From: Brevibacterium ihuae
GTDB taxonomy: Bacteria > Actinomycetota > Actinomycetes > Actinomycetales > Brevibacteriaceae
Length of the DNA: 64,000 nucleotides
NCBI RefSeq assembly: GCF_900184225.1
Contig: NZ_FXWZ01000002.1
Coordinates: forward strand, 850,369 to 914,368
Direction of reading: 5' to 3'
The position numbers and the translations under genes are program-made. Of this stretch, positions 53,352 to 62,701 are shown piece by piece (within the stretch, counting starts at the first letter, position 1; the number at the start of each line of letters is the position of its first letter). The notes beneath the pieces are model-generated. The model was given only the letters and a program-made list of their open reading frames with translations, was not told the origin of the DNA and did no database searches.

Positions 53352-54368
53352 TCAACCGTCCGCGGCGTCCTTCCGGTCCCGCCGGGCGGCCTCGCGCGCG
53401 GCCTCCTCCTCCTCGATCTCGTGGACCGTGGGCGAGAATCTCCGCTCGAACACGACGAGCGCACCCACCACCACGGCGCCGAGGAGGGCGAGCAGCACCG
53501 GACCGAGCACGGGGTCGTAGGGCGCGAGCAGGGCACCGGGGGCGCTCTCGTCGCCGCCGGACGCGGCCTGCCACGGCCACAGGGCGCGGAGCGAGCCGAT
53601 CATCAGCCCGGTCATGACGAGCAGGGTGAGGCGGCGATGCCGGGTGAGGAGGTGCTTGAGCAGCCGCACGAACGAGGCGAGACCGACGAGCGCGCCGAGG
53701 CCGAACACCGCGATGTAGCCGAGGTCCCGGTCGTCGAGCGCTCCCATCGTCGTCGAGTAGAGGCCGACGGCGAGGAGGAAGAACGAGCCGGACACCCCGG
53801 GGACGACGAGAGCGCAGATCGCGATCGAGGCGGCGAAGAAGACGACGACGAGCGACGGGTCTGCCTGCGCGCCGCCGTCGGCGAATCCGATGAGCACGAA
53901 GGCGAGGGCCGCGGCGGCGACGACGAGCCCGGCGTCGAGCAGCCGGGTGCCGGCGGTCGGCGCGTCCCGGGACGGGAGCATGAGCACCGGCACGAGGATG
54001 CTCATCGCGACGAGCCCGAAGAACAGTCCGCGCGAGGCCTCGGGGTGGTCGGCGACGAAGCGGGCCATGATCCCGGCCGCGGTGAGCACGGCGGCGGCCA
54101 TCCCGATGAGCACGGGGACGATGAGCATCCACTGCGTGCGGGCGAGCTCCTCCCGGAATCCGGTCCAGCGGTCCGGGCCGACGACGAGCCGCTTGAGCGC
54201 GGACAGCACGTGGGAGGCGGAGTCGATGAGCTGGTCGTAGACACCGGTGACGAGGGCGACCGTGCCGCCGGAGACCCCGGGGACGAGCTCGGCCAGGCCG
54301 ATGAGGAAGCCGCGGACCAGGTCGAGGGGCAGAACCCACAGCGGGCGGCGCTCCGTGCCCGTCGTCAT
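53352..54368 (-). CDS. DUF368 membrane protein (putative polyprenyl-phosphate translocase, PopT-like)
   Basis: A 338-residue polytopic protein with the two DUF368 repeat signatures: [23 protein letters not shown] near residues 26-48 and [23 protein letters not shown] near residue 185. DUF368 proteins have been shown in other bacteria to recycle undecaprenyl phosphate across the membrane; that role is inferred here. A charged C-terminal tail follows ([15 protein letters not shown]). The ATG at 54368 overlaps the SufE stop as ATGA. Confidence 0.9.
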   Translation of the reverse strand: MTTGTERRPLWVLPLDLVRGFLIGLAELVPGVSGGTVALVTGVYDQLIDSASHVLSALKRLVVGPDRWTGFREELARTQWMLIVPVLIGMAAAVLTAAGIMARFVADHPEASRGLFFGLVAMSILVPVLMLPSRDAPTAGTRLLDAGLVVAAAALAFVLIGFADGGAQADPSLVVVFFAASIAICALVVPGVSGSFFLLAVGLYSTTMGALDDRDLGYIAVFGLGALVGLASFVRLLKHLLTRHRRLTLLVMTGLMIGSLRALWPWQAASGGDESAPGALLAPYDPVLGPVLLALLGAVVVGALVVFERRFSPTVHEIEEEEAAREAARRDRKDAADG

Positions 54369-54814
54369 CCGGCGGTCCTCTCGCGGACCTGGCGCTGGAT
54401 CCGGGCGAGCATCCCGCTCATCCCCCGCAGCCGCAGGGGGCTCACCTGGTCCTCGAGCGACAGGCGCAGCGGCAGCTCGGCGGGCACCGCGAGCACGGTC
54501 GCGGCCGGCCGGCCGTCGAGCCCCTCGTGGAGGATCCCGGCGAACCCGCGGGTGGTGGGCGCCTCGGGCGGGGCGCTGAAGTGGAGGCGCACGGTGCGCT
54601 CCGCGTCGTCGTCGACCTCGGTGACGAGGAAGATCGGCGACTGGCACTCCGGCACCGGCTCGAGGAACTCGGGGTGCTCGGCATAGCGCTCCGGGAGGTC
54701 CGGGAGCTCCTGGCTGAACTCGAGGAGGAGCTGGAGCTTGTCCGGATCCGGCATCGCGGCGAAGTCGTCGGCGATCTCCTGGAGACCGCCGGGCAGGGGT
54801 GCGGCCTCGGTCAT
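54365..54814 (-). CDS. SufE-family sulfur acceptor protein
   Basis: A 149-residue SufE-like protein, accepting persulfide sulfur for Fe-S assembly or related chemistry. The acceptor cysteine is in [13 protein letters not shown] near residue 57, where SufE usually has GCxSx[15 protein letters not shown] and [18 protein letters not shown] complete the pattern. It is coupled to a tandem rhodanese upstream (ATGA overlap at 54811-54814); such SufE-rhodanese pairs are common in actinobacteria and suggest direct sulfur hand-over. Confidence 0.92.
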   Translation of the reverse strand: MTEAAPLPGGLQEIADDFAAMPDPDKLQLLLEFSQELPDLPERYAEHPEFLEPVPECQSPIFLVTEVDDDAERTVRLHFSAPPEAPTTRGFAGILHEGLDGRPAATVLAVPAELPLRLSLEDQVSPLRLRGMSGMLARIQRQVRERTAG

Positions 54815-55716
54815 CGTCGGGGAGCCTCCCCCGGCTCCTCGCCGCGCACGATCGGCACACGGACGACGTTGCCCCATTCCGTCCACGAGCCGTCGTAGTT
54901 CCTCACCCGGTCGAAGCCGAGCAGGTGGTGGAGGACGAACCACGTGTGGCTCGAGCGCTCGCCGATCCGGCAGTAGGCGATGACGTCGGAGTCCGCGCCC
55001 AGGCCGAGGTCGTCGCGGTAGAGCGCGCGGAGCTCCGCGGCCGACCGGAAGGTGCCGTCCTCGTTCGCGGCCTTCGCCCACGGCACCGAGTGCGCGGTGG
55101 GGATGTGGCCGCCGCGCAGGGCGCCCTCCTCGGGGTAGTCGGGCATGTGGGTGCGCTTCCCGGTGTACTCGTCGGGGCTGCGGACGTCGATGAGCGGAAC
55201 GGTGCCGATGCTCTCGAGGACCTCGGGGAGGAACGCGCGGATGGCCGAGTCGTCGCGGTCGACGACGGGATAGTCGACCTGCGGGCGCTCGGGCTTCGCG
55301 GTGGTGAGCTCGCGGCCCTCGGCCTGCCACAGGGCGCGTCCGCCGTCCATGAGGCGCACGTCGGAGTGGCCGAACAGCGTGAAGACCCACAGCGCGTATG
55401 CGGCCCACCAGTTGGACTTGTCGCCGTAGATCACCACGGTCTCGTCCCGGCCGATGCCCTTGGACCCCATGAGCGCGGCGAAGCCCGCGCCGTCGACGTA
55501 GTCACGGGTGACGGGGTCGTTGAGCTCGGTGTGCCAGTCGATCTTCACCGCGCCGGGGATGTGCCCGGTCTCGTAGAGCAGCACGTCCTCGTCGCTCTCG
55601 ACGATGACGACGCCCGGGGTGTCGAGGTGGTCGGCCACCCACTGCGTGCTCACCAGACGCTCGGGATGGGCGTACTCGGCGAACTTCGGGTTCGTGCTGT
55701 CGGCGGGTGCTCTCAC
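54811..55716 (-). CDS. sseA: Sulfurtransferase, tandem rhodanese domains (SseA/CysA type)
   Basis: A 301-residue thiosulfate/mercaptopyruvate sulfurtransferase. N-terminal domain: [40 protein letters not shown]-terminal catalytic domain with active cysteine loop [12 protein letters not shown] near residue 251, the CRxGxRS pattern typical of the actinobacterial CysA/SseA group. The GTG at 55716 follows GGAGG. It heads a coupled series: rhodanese, SufE, DUF368, then Tpx. Confidence 0.94.
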   Translation of the reverse strand: MRAPADSTNPKFAEYAHPERLVSTQWVADHLDTPGVVIVESDEDVLLYETGHIPGAVKIDWHTELNDPVTRDYVDGAGFAALMGSKGIGRDETVVIYGDKSNWWAAYALWVFTLFGHSDVRLMDGGRALWQAEGRELTTAKPERPQVDYPVVDRDDSAIRAFLPEVLESIGTVPLIDVRSPDEYTGKRTHMPDYPEEGALRGGHIPTAHSVPWAKAANEDGTFRSAAELRALYRDDLGLGADSDVIAYCRIGERSSHTWFVLHHLLGFDRVRNYDGSWTEWGNVVRVPIVRGEEPGEAPRR

Positions 55717-55777
55717 GATGCCTCCACGGTCTCGGGTTCGAATGGTCCACTCAGCCCAACCGCACCGCGACGGCCGC

Positions 55778-58272
55778 TTATTCCCGCCCGCCGTCCGGCG
55801 CCCGGCCCGCCAGGCAGGTCCCGGTCGCGGTCCCGGAGGCCGCGACCTCGGCGGGAGACCCGGCGGCGACGATCCGGCCGCCGGCGGCACCCGCCCCCGG
55901 CCCGAGGTCGATGACGTGGTCGGCGCGGGCGACAACCCGCATGTCGTGCTCGACGACGACGACCGTGCTCCCCTGATCGACGAGACGCTCGAGCTCGGCG
56001 ACGAGGAGGTCGACGTCGGCGGGATGGAGTCCGGTCGTCGGCTCGTCGAGCAGGTACACCGTGTGGCCGCGGGACGCGCGCTGGAGCTCGGTGGCGAGCT
56101 TGATCCGCTGCGCCTCCCCGCCGGAGAGCTCGGTGGCCGGCTGCCCGAGGGTGAGGTACCCGAGTCCCACGGCGGCGAGCGCGTCGAGCGCCCGGGTGAT
56201 GCGGGCGTCGCCGGCGAACACCGGCCGGGCGTCGCGCACGGTGAGGTCGAGGACCTCGGCGACGGTGCGGTCGTTCCACGTGATCTCGAGGGTCTCGGCG
56301 GTGTAGCGGGCGCCTCCGCAGTCCGGGCAGCGGGCGTAGCTGCCGGGGAGGAACACGAGCTCGACCTCGATCTGCCCCTCACCCGAGCACGTGGGGCAGC
56401 GCCCCTCGGGGACGTTGAACGAGAACCGGCCCACGCCCCAGCCGCGCGCCTGCGCCTCCGGGGTCCCGGCGAAGAGCTGCCGGACCCGGTCGAACAGCCC
56501 GGTGTACGTCGCGAGGCACGACTGAGGGCTGCGCCCGATGGGCTTCTGCGTGATGTGGACGAGGCGGTCGACCGCCTCGGCGCCGGTGACGCTCCGGATG
56601 CGCGGCGCGTCCTCCGGCGCGGCGTCCTCCCCGCCGTCCTCGACGACGGTCGTGCGCACGCGACCGGCGAGCACCCGGCCGAGCACGTGGGTGACGAGCG
56701 TCGACTTGCCCGACCCCGACACCCCGGTGACGGCGGTGAGCACGCCGAGCGGGAACTCCGCGTCGAGGTCGTCGAGGGTGCGCGCGGTGATGCCCTCGAG
56801 CCGCAGCCGCCCGCGCGGGGTGCGGGCTTCGGCCGCGGTCCGGAGGGCGGGCGCCGGGGCGCCGAGGTAGCGCGCGGTGATCGAGCCGCTGTCCTCGGAG
56901 AGCTCGGCGACCGGCCCGGAGTGGAGGATCCGCCCGCCCTCGACGCCGGCGCCGGGACCCACGTCGATGACCCAGTCGGCGTGCTCGACGAGGCCCATGT
57001 CGTGCTCGACGAGGAGGACGGAGTTGCCCTCGGCTAGGAACCGGTCGAACAAATCGAGGAGGACGCCCTTCTCCGTCGGATGGAGACCGGCCGAGGGCTC
57101 GTCGAGGACATAGGCGACGCCGAACAGGCCGGAGCGGAGCTGGGCGGCCAGCCGGAGGCGCTGGAGCTCGCCGGCGGACAGGGTGGCGGCCGGCCGGTCG
57201 AGCGAGAGGTGTCCGAGGCCGAGCCGGACGGTGGTGTCGAGCACGGGGAGCGCGGCCGGCAGGAGGATCCTCTCGGCCTCCTCCTCCGGGGTCCCCTCGC
57301 CTGCCGGCAGCGCGGCGAGGCGTGCGGTGAGGCGGGCGTGGACGTCCGCTGCGGTGCGGGCCATGAGCGCGTGGACGGGCTCATCGAGGTAGGTCACCCG
57401 CAGCGCGTCGGCACCGAGCCGGTGGCCGTCGCAGGCCGGGCACGTCCGGGTGTCGAAGTGCCGCAGGGCGCGCGCCCGGGTCTTCTCCGATTTCGTGTCG
57501 TGGTACGTGTGCAGGAGGTAGCGGCGCACGGAGGACCATTTGCCCTGGTAGTCGCGCTGGATCCGGCCGGCCTCGCGCTCCGGGGACACCGTGACGACCG
57601 GCTGCTCCTCGGTGAAGAGGATCCATTCGCGGGTGTCGGCGGGCAGGGTGTGCCACGGGGCGTGGATGTCGATGCCGAGGGTGCGGAGGATGTCCCGGAA
57701 GTTCTTGCCGAGCCACGCTCCCGGCCAGGCGGCGATCGCGCCGTCCGCGATCGAGAGCGCGGGGTCGGGAACCATCGAGTCCTCGGTCGGCTCGTGGAGG
57801 ACCCCGGCGCCGTGGCATCGCGGGCACATCCCCTCCGGGGTGTTCGGGCTGAAGGCGTCCGAGGTCAGCCGACCCCCGTGGAGCGCCGAGCCGCGCGTGA
57901 GGACATCCGCGGGATGATCGCCGGCGCGGGAGTACAGGAGCCGGATCGCGTTCGACAGCGTCGTGATCGTGCCGACGGTCGAGCCGCGGTGTGCCGCTGC
58001 TCGAGGGCGACCGTGGGCGGCATGCCGGTGACGGATTCGACCCGCGGGTCGACCGCGGAGCCGATGAGGCGGCGGGCGAAGGGGGCGATCGATTCGAGAT
58101 AGCGCCGCTGCGCCTCCCCGTGGAGGGTGCCGAAGGCGAGCGAGGACTTGCCGGACCCGGAGACGCCCGTGAAGGCGACGAGGCGGCCGCGCGGGAACGC
58201 GGTCGTCACGTGCCGGAGGTTGTGGAGGCGGGCGTCGTGGACGTGGACGAGGCCGGAGGGATCGACGGGCAT
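55778..58272 (-). pseudogene. UvrA2-type excinuclease ABC subunit A paralogue, frameshifted near its N-terminus
   Basis: UvrA-like ABC ATPase of the shorter, UvrB-interaction-lacking class (UvrA2/DrrC), about 831 residues if repaired. The N-terminus (MPVDPSGLVHVHDARLHNLR; Walker [32 protein letters not shown]) is in one frame from 58272; the rest (RGSTVGTITTLSNAIRLLYS onward) is in another. Restoring one base near 57987-57990 (a CC to CCC change in the gene sense) joins them. Downstream parts look intact: zinc motif CPRCHGAG, signature LSAGELQRLRL, second Walker [11 protein letters not shown], zinc CPTCSGEG and [18 protein letters not shown]. Likely role is tolerance to DNA-binding drugs. It is either a pseudogene or a sequence error. 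Confidence 0.85.
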
Positions 58273-58302
58273 GGGACCACGCTACCGGGCACAATGGTGC
58301 CC

Positions 58303-58881
58303 ATGAGCGATCTCTACCTCTCCACCGATCCCGCCGCCGACGCGCTCCTCGCGGAGAACCCCTTCGCCCTGCTCACCGGCATGCTCCTCGATCAGCAGGT
58401 GACGATGGAGTCCGCGTTCGCCGGCCCCGCGAAGCTCGCCGAGCGCCTGGGCGGGTACTCCCCCGCCGTCGTCGCGGACATGGACCCTGAGGCGTTCCTC
58501 GCCGCGTTCCGGGAGAAGCCGGCGGTCCACCGGTTCCCGAAGTCGATGGCCGAGCGGGTGCAGAAGCTCGCCGCCGCGATCTGCGCCGACTACGACGGCG
58601 ACGCGGCGGCGATCTGGACCGCGGGTGACCCGGATGGTCCCGAGGTGCTGCGCAGCCTCAGGGCGCTGCCGGGATTCGGAGAGCAGAAGGCGCAGATCTT
58701 CCTCGCCCTGCTCGGCAAGCAGTTCGGCCTCGCGGCCGACGGCTGGCGCGAGGCGGCGGGCGAGTACGGGGACGCCGCAGCCCGCCTGTCGATCGCCGAT
58801 GTCGTCGACGAGCACACGCTCACCGAGGTGCGCGAGACGAAGAAGACCCGCAAGGCCGCCGCGAAGGCGCGGAAGCAGTAG
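58303..58881 (+). CDS. HhH-GPD base-excision DNA repair protein
   Basis: A 192-residue helix-hairpin-helix glycosylase-like protein: FALLTGMLLDQQVTMESAFAGP at the N-terminal side and the HhH region LRALPGFGEQKAQIFLALLGKQFG near residue 118. It lacks a C-terminal Fe-S cluster and ends with a basic tail (KKTRKAAAKARKQ) suited to DNA contact. A base-excision role is predicted; the lesion is unknown. CACAAT at 58290-58295 lies 7 bases before ATG with no Shine-Dalgarno, a leaderless layout. It is divergent from the UvrA2 gene by 30 bases, giving a small DNA-repair pair. Confidence 0.9.
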   Translation: MSDLYLSTDPAADALLAENPFALLTGMLLDQQVTMESAFAGPAKLAERLGGYSPAVVADMDPEAFLAAFREKPAVHRFPKSMAERVQKLAAAICADYDGDAAAIWTAGDPDGPEVLRSLRALPGFGEQKAQIFLALLGKQFGLAADGWREAAGEYGDAAARLSIADVVDEHTLTEVRETKKTRKAAAKARKQ

Positions 58882-58915
58882 CCGGCCCGGCCCTCCGACC
58901 GGCGACCCGGTCACC

Positions 58916-59413
58916 TCACATGTCGACGGTGCGGGACTCCCCAGCCTGCGGGGTGCCCTTCGACGCGGCAGCGGCGATCATCGACACCATCGTCCGCACG
59001 CCGCCGGGGGAATCCCAGAACTGCGCGGTGCGCGGAGTGACGCGGATGAGGCGCACGTCCGGGTCGTCGGCGCCGCCGGAGAACCAGGCGGAGGTGAAGG
59101 TGTTCCACAGCTCCTTCTGCTTCTCGACGTCGCGGATCACCGCCGCGGTGCCGGAGACGGAGACCCAGCTCGACTTCCCGGAGTAGGCGACGTTGACCTC
59201 CGAGTCGCGGGCGAGCTCGTCGACGACGTCGGAGCCGACCGAGGTGATGAACCAGACGTCGCCGTCCTCGACGACCTCCTGGGTGCCCATCGGCCTGGAG
59301 ACGAGCGTGCCGTCGGTGTCGACCGAGGTGAGCATCGCGATCCGGGTGTTGTTCATGAGCTCCCGGACCTTCTCGCGGAGCTCGGCCTCGGAGGTGCGGG
59401 TGGTGTCATTCAT
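58916..59413 (-). CDS. FMN-binding split-barrel general stress protein (pyridoxamine-phosphate-oxidase-like)
   Basis: A 165-residue protein of the general stress protein 26 / PNPOx-like group. Features: MNNTRIAMLTSVDTDGTLVSRPM near residue 20, DGDVWFITSVGSDVVDELARDSEVNVAYS, and the KQKELWNTFTSAWFSGGADDPDVRLIRVTP segment typical of Gsp26-type flavin binders. Role: stress response, ligand possibly FMN. GGAAGGAACC precedes the ATG. A palindrome shared with the catalase lies 44 bases upstream, and GGGTAC (59442-59437) could be a sigma-B-like -10. Confidence 0.9.
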   Translation of the reverse strand: MNDTTRTSEAELREKVRELMNNTRIAMLTSVDTDGTLVSRPMGTQEVVEDGDVWFITSVGSDVVDELARDSEVNVAYSGKSSWVSVSGTAAVIRDVEKQKELWNTFTSAWFSGGADDPDVRLIRVTPRTAQFWDSPGGVRTMVSMIAAAASKGTPQAGESRTVDM

Positions 59414-59455
59414 GGCGGGTTCCTTCCCATCGACGTGTACCCCCACTCTTCCAGG

Positions 59456-59471
59456 AACAAGGCACCTTGTC
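59456..59471. promoter_or_regulatory. Candidate operator, AACAAGG-CA-CCTTGTC palindrome
   Basis: A 6+6 perfect inverted repeat (ACAAGG/CCTTGT) with a 2-base centre, upstream of the FMN stress protein. It is nearly identical to the site before the catalase (13930-13945). Two independent stress genes sharing a 14-base palindrome argue for a common regulator. Confidence 0.6.
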
Positions 59472-59502
59472 GATGGAACGGCCTCGAGGACTCGGCGGAT
59501 GC

Positions 59503-60024
59503 TCAGCCGGAGGCCAGCCGCTCCCGCAGTCCCCGCTCCCCGGCGGCCATGACCCGGCCGTGCGCCCAGGGTGCGAGCGGTCGCAGTGCGCGCACGAGGC
59601 GGCGACGGCTCACCACGCACCAGGTGATGGTGAGTGCGGTACCCGCACCCGCCTCGGTCGCGGTGAGCCGCCCGGTGCCGCGGAGGTCGCCGGCGGCGCG
59701 GACGAGGGCGCGCTCCGGCGGGCGGGCCTCGGTGAGCTCGAGGGCGAAGCGCAGGCGGTGTCCGAGCGGGCTGCCGATGGTGAGGGCCACCCGCCGCCCG
59801 GGCGCGCCCTCACCGGGGTCGGCGAGGACCCGCGCGCTGCGGATCCCCGGCCACCACCGGGGCAAGTGCTCGACCGCGATGAGCTCCTCCCACACCCGCG
59901 CAGGCGGCACCGGAGCCGTCCACGTCGAGGTGAAGTGGAACGCCGCGGATTCCCCGGGCGCGGGTGCGGTGTGCCGGTGGGGCCCGGCCGGTGCGGGGTG
60001 CGCGGTGATCGGGGTGCCGCTCAG
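59503..60024 (-). CDS. SRPBCC (polyketide-cyclase-like) family protein, probable CTG start
   Basis: A START-like lipid-binding fold of about 173 residues: FHFTSTWTAPVPPARVWEELIAVEHLPRWWPGI is the standard first strand and helix, followed by the alternating strands of the fold and LTITWCVVSRRRLVRALRPL near the end. Function unknown. No ATG, GTG or TTG exists upstream of the first strand in a suitable position; a CTG at 60024 overlaps the SDR stop (CTGA) like other coupled starts here, so I propose it. The first GTG, at 59910, would remove part of the fold. Runs behind the SDR gene. Confidence 0.75.
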   Translation of the reverse strand: MSGTPITAHPAPAGPHRHTAPAPGESAAFHFTSTWTAPVPPARVWEELIAVEHLPRWWPGIRSARVLADPGEGAPGRRVALTIGSPLGHRLRFALELTEARPPERALVRAAGDLRGTGRLTATEAGAGTALTITWCVVSRRRLVRALRPLAPWAHGRVMAAGERGLRERLASG

Positions 60025-60791
60025 CCGGCGGACCAGCCGGCGTCGACCGGGATCACGGCGCCGTTGACGTCGGAGGCGGCGTCCGAGGCGAGGAAGGCGA
60101 TGACCTGGGCGAGCTCCTCGGGCTTGGCGTTGCGGATCGCGCTCTGGTGGACCGGGGTGATCGCGGCGAGCCCGTGCTCGGGATCCATCGCGGACATGTC
60201 GGTGCCGGACATGATGTTCGTCTCCACTCCGCCCGGGCAGGCCGCGTTGCAGCGGATGCTCTGCTTGCCGTAGGTGTAGGCAGTGTTGAGGGTGAGGCCG
60301 ATGAGCCCGTGCTTGGAGGAGGTGTAGGCGGCACCGGCGGCGCCCCCGCGCAGGGAGGCCGAGCTGCCGACGTTGACGATCGCGCCGCCGCCGCGCTCGA
60401 GCATGACCGGGATCGCGGCGCGGATGAGGTACATCGGGGCGGTGAGGTTGACCCGGAGGATCCGGTCCCACTGCGCGGTGTCGACGTGGGCGGCCCCGGA
60501 GAAGTCGTCCATGATCCCGGCGTTGTTGACGAGCCCCAGGCGGTCGCCGCGCTCGGCGGCGAGTGCGATGAGATCGGCGGCGGCCTGCTCGTCGGAGATG
60601 TCTGCGACGACGGCGGTCGCCTCGCCCCCGGCTCCGGTGACGAGCTCGACGGTCTCGTGCGCGGAATCGGCGATGTCGGCGACGACGACATGGGCCCCGC
60701 GCGAGGCGAGGAGGCGGGCGGTGGCCCGGCCGATGCCGGAGCCGGCTCCGGTGACGACGATCGTGTGGCCGGTCATGTCGGTGGTGGTCAT
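60021..60791 (-). CDS. SDR-family oxidoreductase
   Basis: A 256-residue classical short-chain dehydrogenase: TGAGSGIG near residues 14-21, D in VVVADIADSA (NAD-type), NNAGIM near residue 90, catalytic serine in VNVGSSASLRGG and YTSSKHG near residue 155. The C-terminus DVNGAVIPVDAGWSAG is the usual ending. The substrate is unknown. It is divergent from the exonuclease/polymerase gene and coupled downstream to the SRPBCC gene, hinting that the lipid-binding-fold partner handles the same hydrophobic compound. Confidence 0.9.
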   Translation of the reverse strand: MTTTDMTGHTIVVTGAGSGIGRATARLLASRGAHVVVADIADSAHETVELVTGAGGEATAVVADISDEQAAADLIALAAERGDRLGLVNNAGIMDDFSGAAHVDTAQWDRILRVNLTAPMYLIRAAIPVMLERGGGAIVNVGSSASLRGGAAGAAYTSSKHGLIGLTLNTAYTYGKQSIRCNAACPGGVETNIMSGTDMSAMDPEHGLAAITPVHQSAIRNAKPEELAQVIAFLASDAASDVNGAVIPVDAGWSAG

Positions 60792-60903
60792 GGATCCTCC
60801 GTGGTTCGGTGACGTGGACGGCGGCCGGGTGTGAGGCGCGCCACCTCGAGCCTGTCACAGTCGGGTGGCGCTCGCACCCGAACGCCGGGGGAACTGCCGG
60901 TGA

Positions 60904-60909
60904 CGATAA
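60904..60909 (+). promoter_or_regulatory. -10 element, leaderless promoter of the exonuclease/polymerase gene
   Basis: GATAAT ends 7 bases before ATG 60917 and no Shine-Dalgarno lies between, so transcription should begin at or beside the start codon. It is the clearest -10 match in the window. Confidence 0.6.
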
Positions 60910-60916
60910 TGGGGGC

Positions 60917-62701
60917 ATGCACATCGTCCTCGGCCCCGCCGGTTCCGCCCCCGACGCATCCGGCCCCTCGGGATCCGAGGCGCCGGCGTGGCAGGCCCTC
61001 CTCGTCGAGGACGACCGGACCGTCGGCAGCCGCGAGGCCCCGCTCGAGCACCTGCCGGAGCTCGTGCGCTCGCTCGCCGCAGAAGCGCCCCGGCCCGAGG
61101 CGATCCGCTGGGTGTGGTCGCAGACGGCCCAGGTGTATCCGCCGCTCCTCGCCGCCGGGATCGTCCCGGCGCGCTGCTGGGATCTGAGCCTGTGCCAGCG
61201 GATCCTCCGGGATGCCGCCGCCCTGCCGCTCACCGGGGTCGACTACTCCCCCGTCGTCCCGCTCGACCCGACGCCCCCGGAGCCGGCCGAGGAGCGGGTG
61301 GTGCCGCGGGTGGACCCCGGGCAGGGATCGCTGTTCGATGCGCCGGCGGACGGCGACGATGCCCCGGAGCCCTCGGCCGAGCAGCTCGCCGCCGAGCTCG
61401 CCGCGCAGCTGCGCGCCGTCGCCGGCAGTCGGCACCCGCAGCGGCTCCTCCTGCTCCTCGCCGGGGAGTCGCAGGGCGGGATGATCGCGGTCGAGATGCA
61501 CCGCGCCGGCCTCCCCTGGCGACGCGATGTCCACGAGCGCCTCCTCGCGGACGCGCTCGGGCCACGTCCGGTCGACGGCGCGCGCCCGGAGCGGATGCAG
61601 GCCCTCGCCGACCGGATCGCGGCGACGCTCCAGGTGCCCGACGTCAATCCCGACTCCCAGCCCTCGCTGCTGCGCGCTCTCCACACCGCGGGCGTCCCGG
61701 TGCGGTCGACGAGCAAATGGGATCTGCTCGCCTGGGCGGAGGAGGGCGGAGCGCGCGCCGAGCAGCGGCACGCCCTCATCGCCGAGGTGCTCGAGTACAA
61801 GACGCTGCACCGGCTGTGGACCGCGAACGGCTGGCAGTGGCTCGATGCGTGGGTGGAGGACGACCGGTTCCACCCCTCCTACGCCGTCGGCGGGGTGGTG
61901 ACCGGACGCTGGGCCGCGCACGGCGGCGGCGCCATGCAGATCCCCGGCACCGTCCGCGATGCGGTGCGCGCCGACCCGGGGTGGGCGCTCACCGTCGCCG
62001 ACGCCTCCCAGGTCGAACCGCGGATCCTCGCGGCGATGTCCGGGGACCGGGCGCTCGCGCAGGCCGGCCGCGACGGCGACATGTACCTCGGCGTCGCGGA
62101 GCTCGGACGGCGTGCCGGGTCGGCGGTGAGCGAGCGCTCGCGGGCGAAGATCGCCCTGCTCGGCGCGATGTACGGCTCGACGACCGGGGACTCCGGGGCG
62201 CTCGTCCCCCATCTGCGCCGGCTGTTCCCCGTGGCCCTCGACTTCGTCGAATCCGCGGCGCGGGCCGGCGAGCGGGGTGAGCGGGTGGCGACGTGGCTCG
62301 GCCGGACCTCGCCGGTGCCGGACGAGCGGTGGTGGGAACGGGTCGCCGACGTCAGCACGGCGGAGGCCGAATCGCGGGCGGGCTCCCTGCGCCGCTCCCA
62401 CGGTCGGTTCACCCGGAACTTCGTCATCCAGGGCACGGCCGCCGAATGGGCGCTGTGCTGGATGGGCGGGGTGCGCCGGCGGCTCCTCGCCGGCACCCCG
62501 GACGGGCGACCCCTGCGGACCCGGATGGTGTTCTTCGTCCATGACGAGATCGTGCTCCACGGCCCGGAGGAGGAGGCCGAGGCGGTCCGCGCACTCGTCT
62601 CCGCGGCGGCCTCCGAGGCCGGACGGCTGCTGTTCGGCGCAGCTCCCGTCGAGTTCCCGCTCACCGTCGCGACGGTGAGGTCCTACGCCGAGGCGAAGTG
62701 A
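60917..62701 (+). CDS. Bifunctional 3'-5' exonuclease/DNA polymerase (Pol I family A, actinobacterial type)
   Basis: A 594-residue stand-alone family A polymerase. The C-terminal palm/fingers carry motif A VADASQVEPRILAAMSGD near residue 362, motif B RSRAKIALLGAMYGSTTG near residue 408, and motif C MVFFVHDEIVLHGPEEE near residue 538, with the catalytic HDE. The N-terminal third aligns with a degenerate exonuclease-like domain: WDLSLCQRIL and LLEDDRTVG-type residues are seen, but the classic DEDD residues are not obvious. No 5'-nuclease. Likely role in repair or damage tolerance, as opposed to the main PolA. The last 19 bases overlap the convergent DUF429 gene. Confidence 0.9.
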   Translation: MHIVLGPAGSAPDASGPSGSEAPAWQALLVEDDRTVGSREAPLEHLPELVRSLAAEAPRPEAIRWVWSQTAQVYPPLLAAGIVPARCWDLSLCQRILRDAAALPLTGVDYSPVVPLDPTPPEPAEERVVPRVDPGQGSLFDAPADGDDAPEPSAEQLAAELAAQLRAVAGSRHPQRLLLLLAGESQGGMIAVEMHRAGLPWRRDVHERLLADALGPRPVDGARPERMQALADRIAATLQVPDVNPDSQPSLLRALHTAGVPVRSTSKWDLLAWAEEGGARAEQRHALIAEVLEYKTLHRLWTANGWQWLDAWVEDDRFHPSYAVGGVVTGRWAAHGGGAMQIPGTVRDAVRADPGWALTVADASQVEPRILAAMSGDRALAQAGRDGDMYLGVAELGRRAGSAVSERSRAKIALLGAMYGSTTGDSGALVPHLRRLFPVALDFVESAARAGERGERVATWLGRTSPVPDERWWERVADVSTAEAESRAGSLRRSHGRFTRNFVIQGTAAEWALCWMGGVRRRLLAGTPDGRPLRTRMVFFVHDEIVLHGPEEEAEAVRALVSAAASEAGRLLFGAAPVEFPLTVATVRSYAEAK

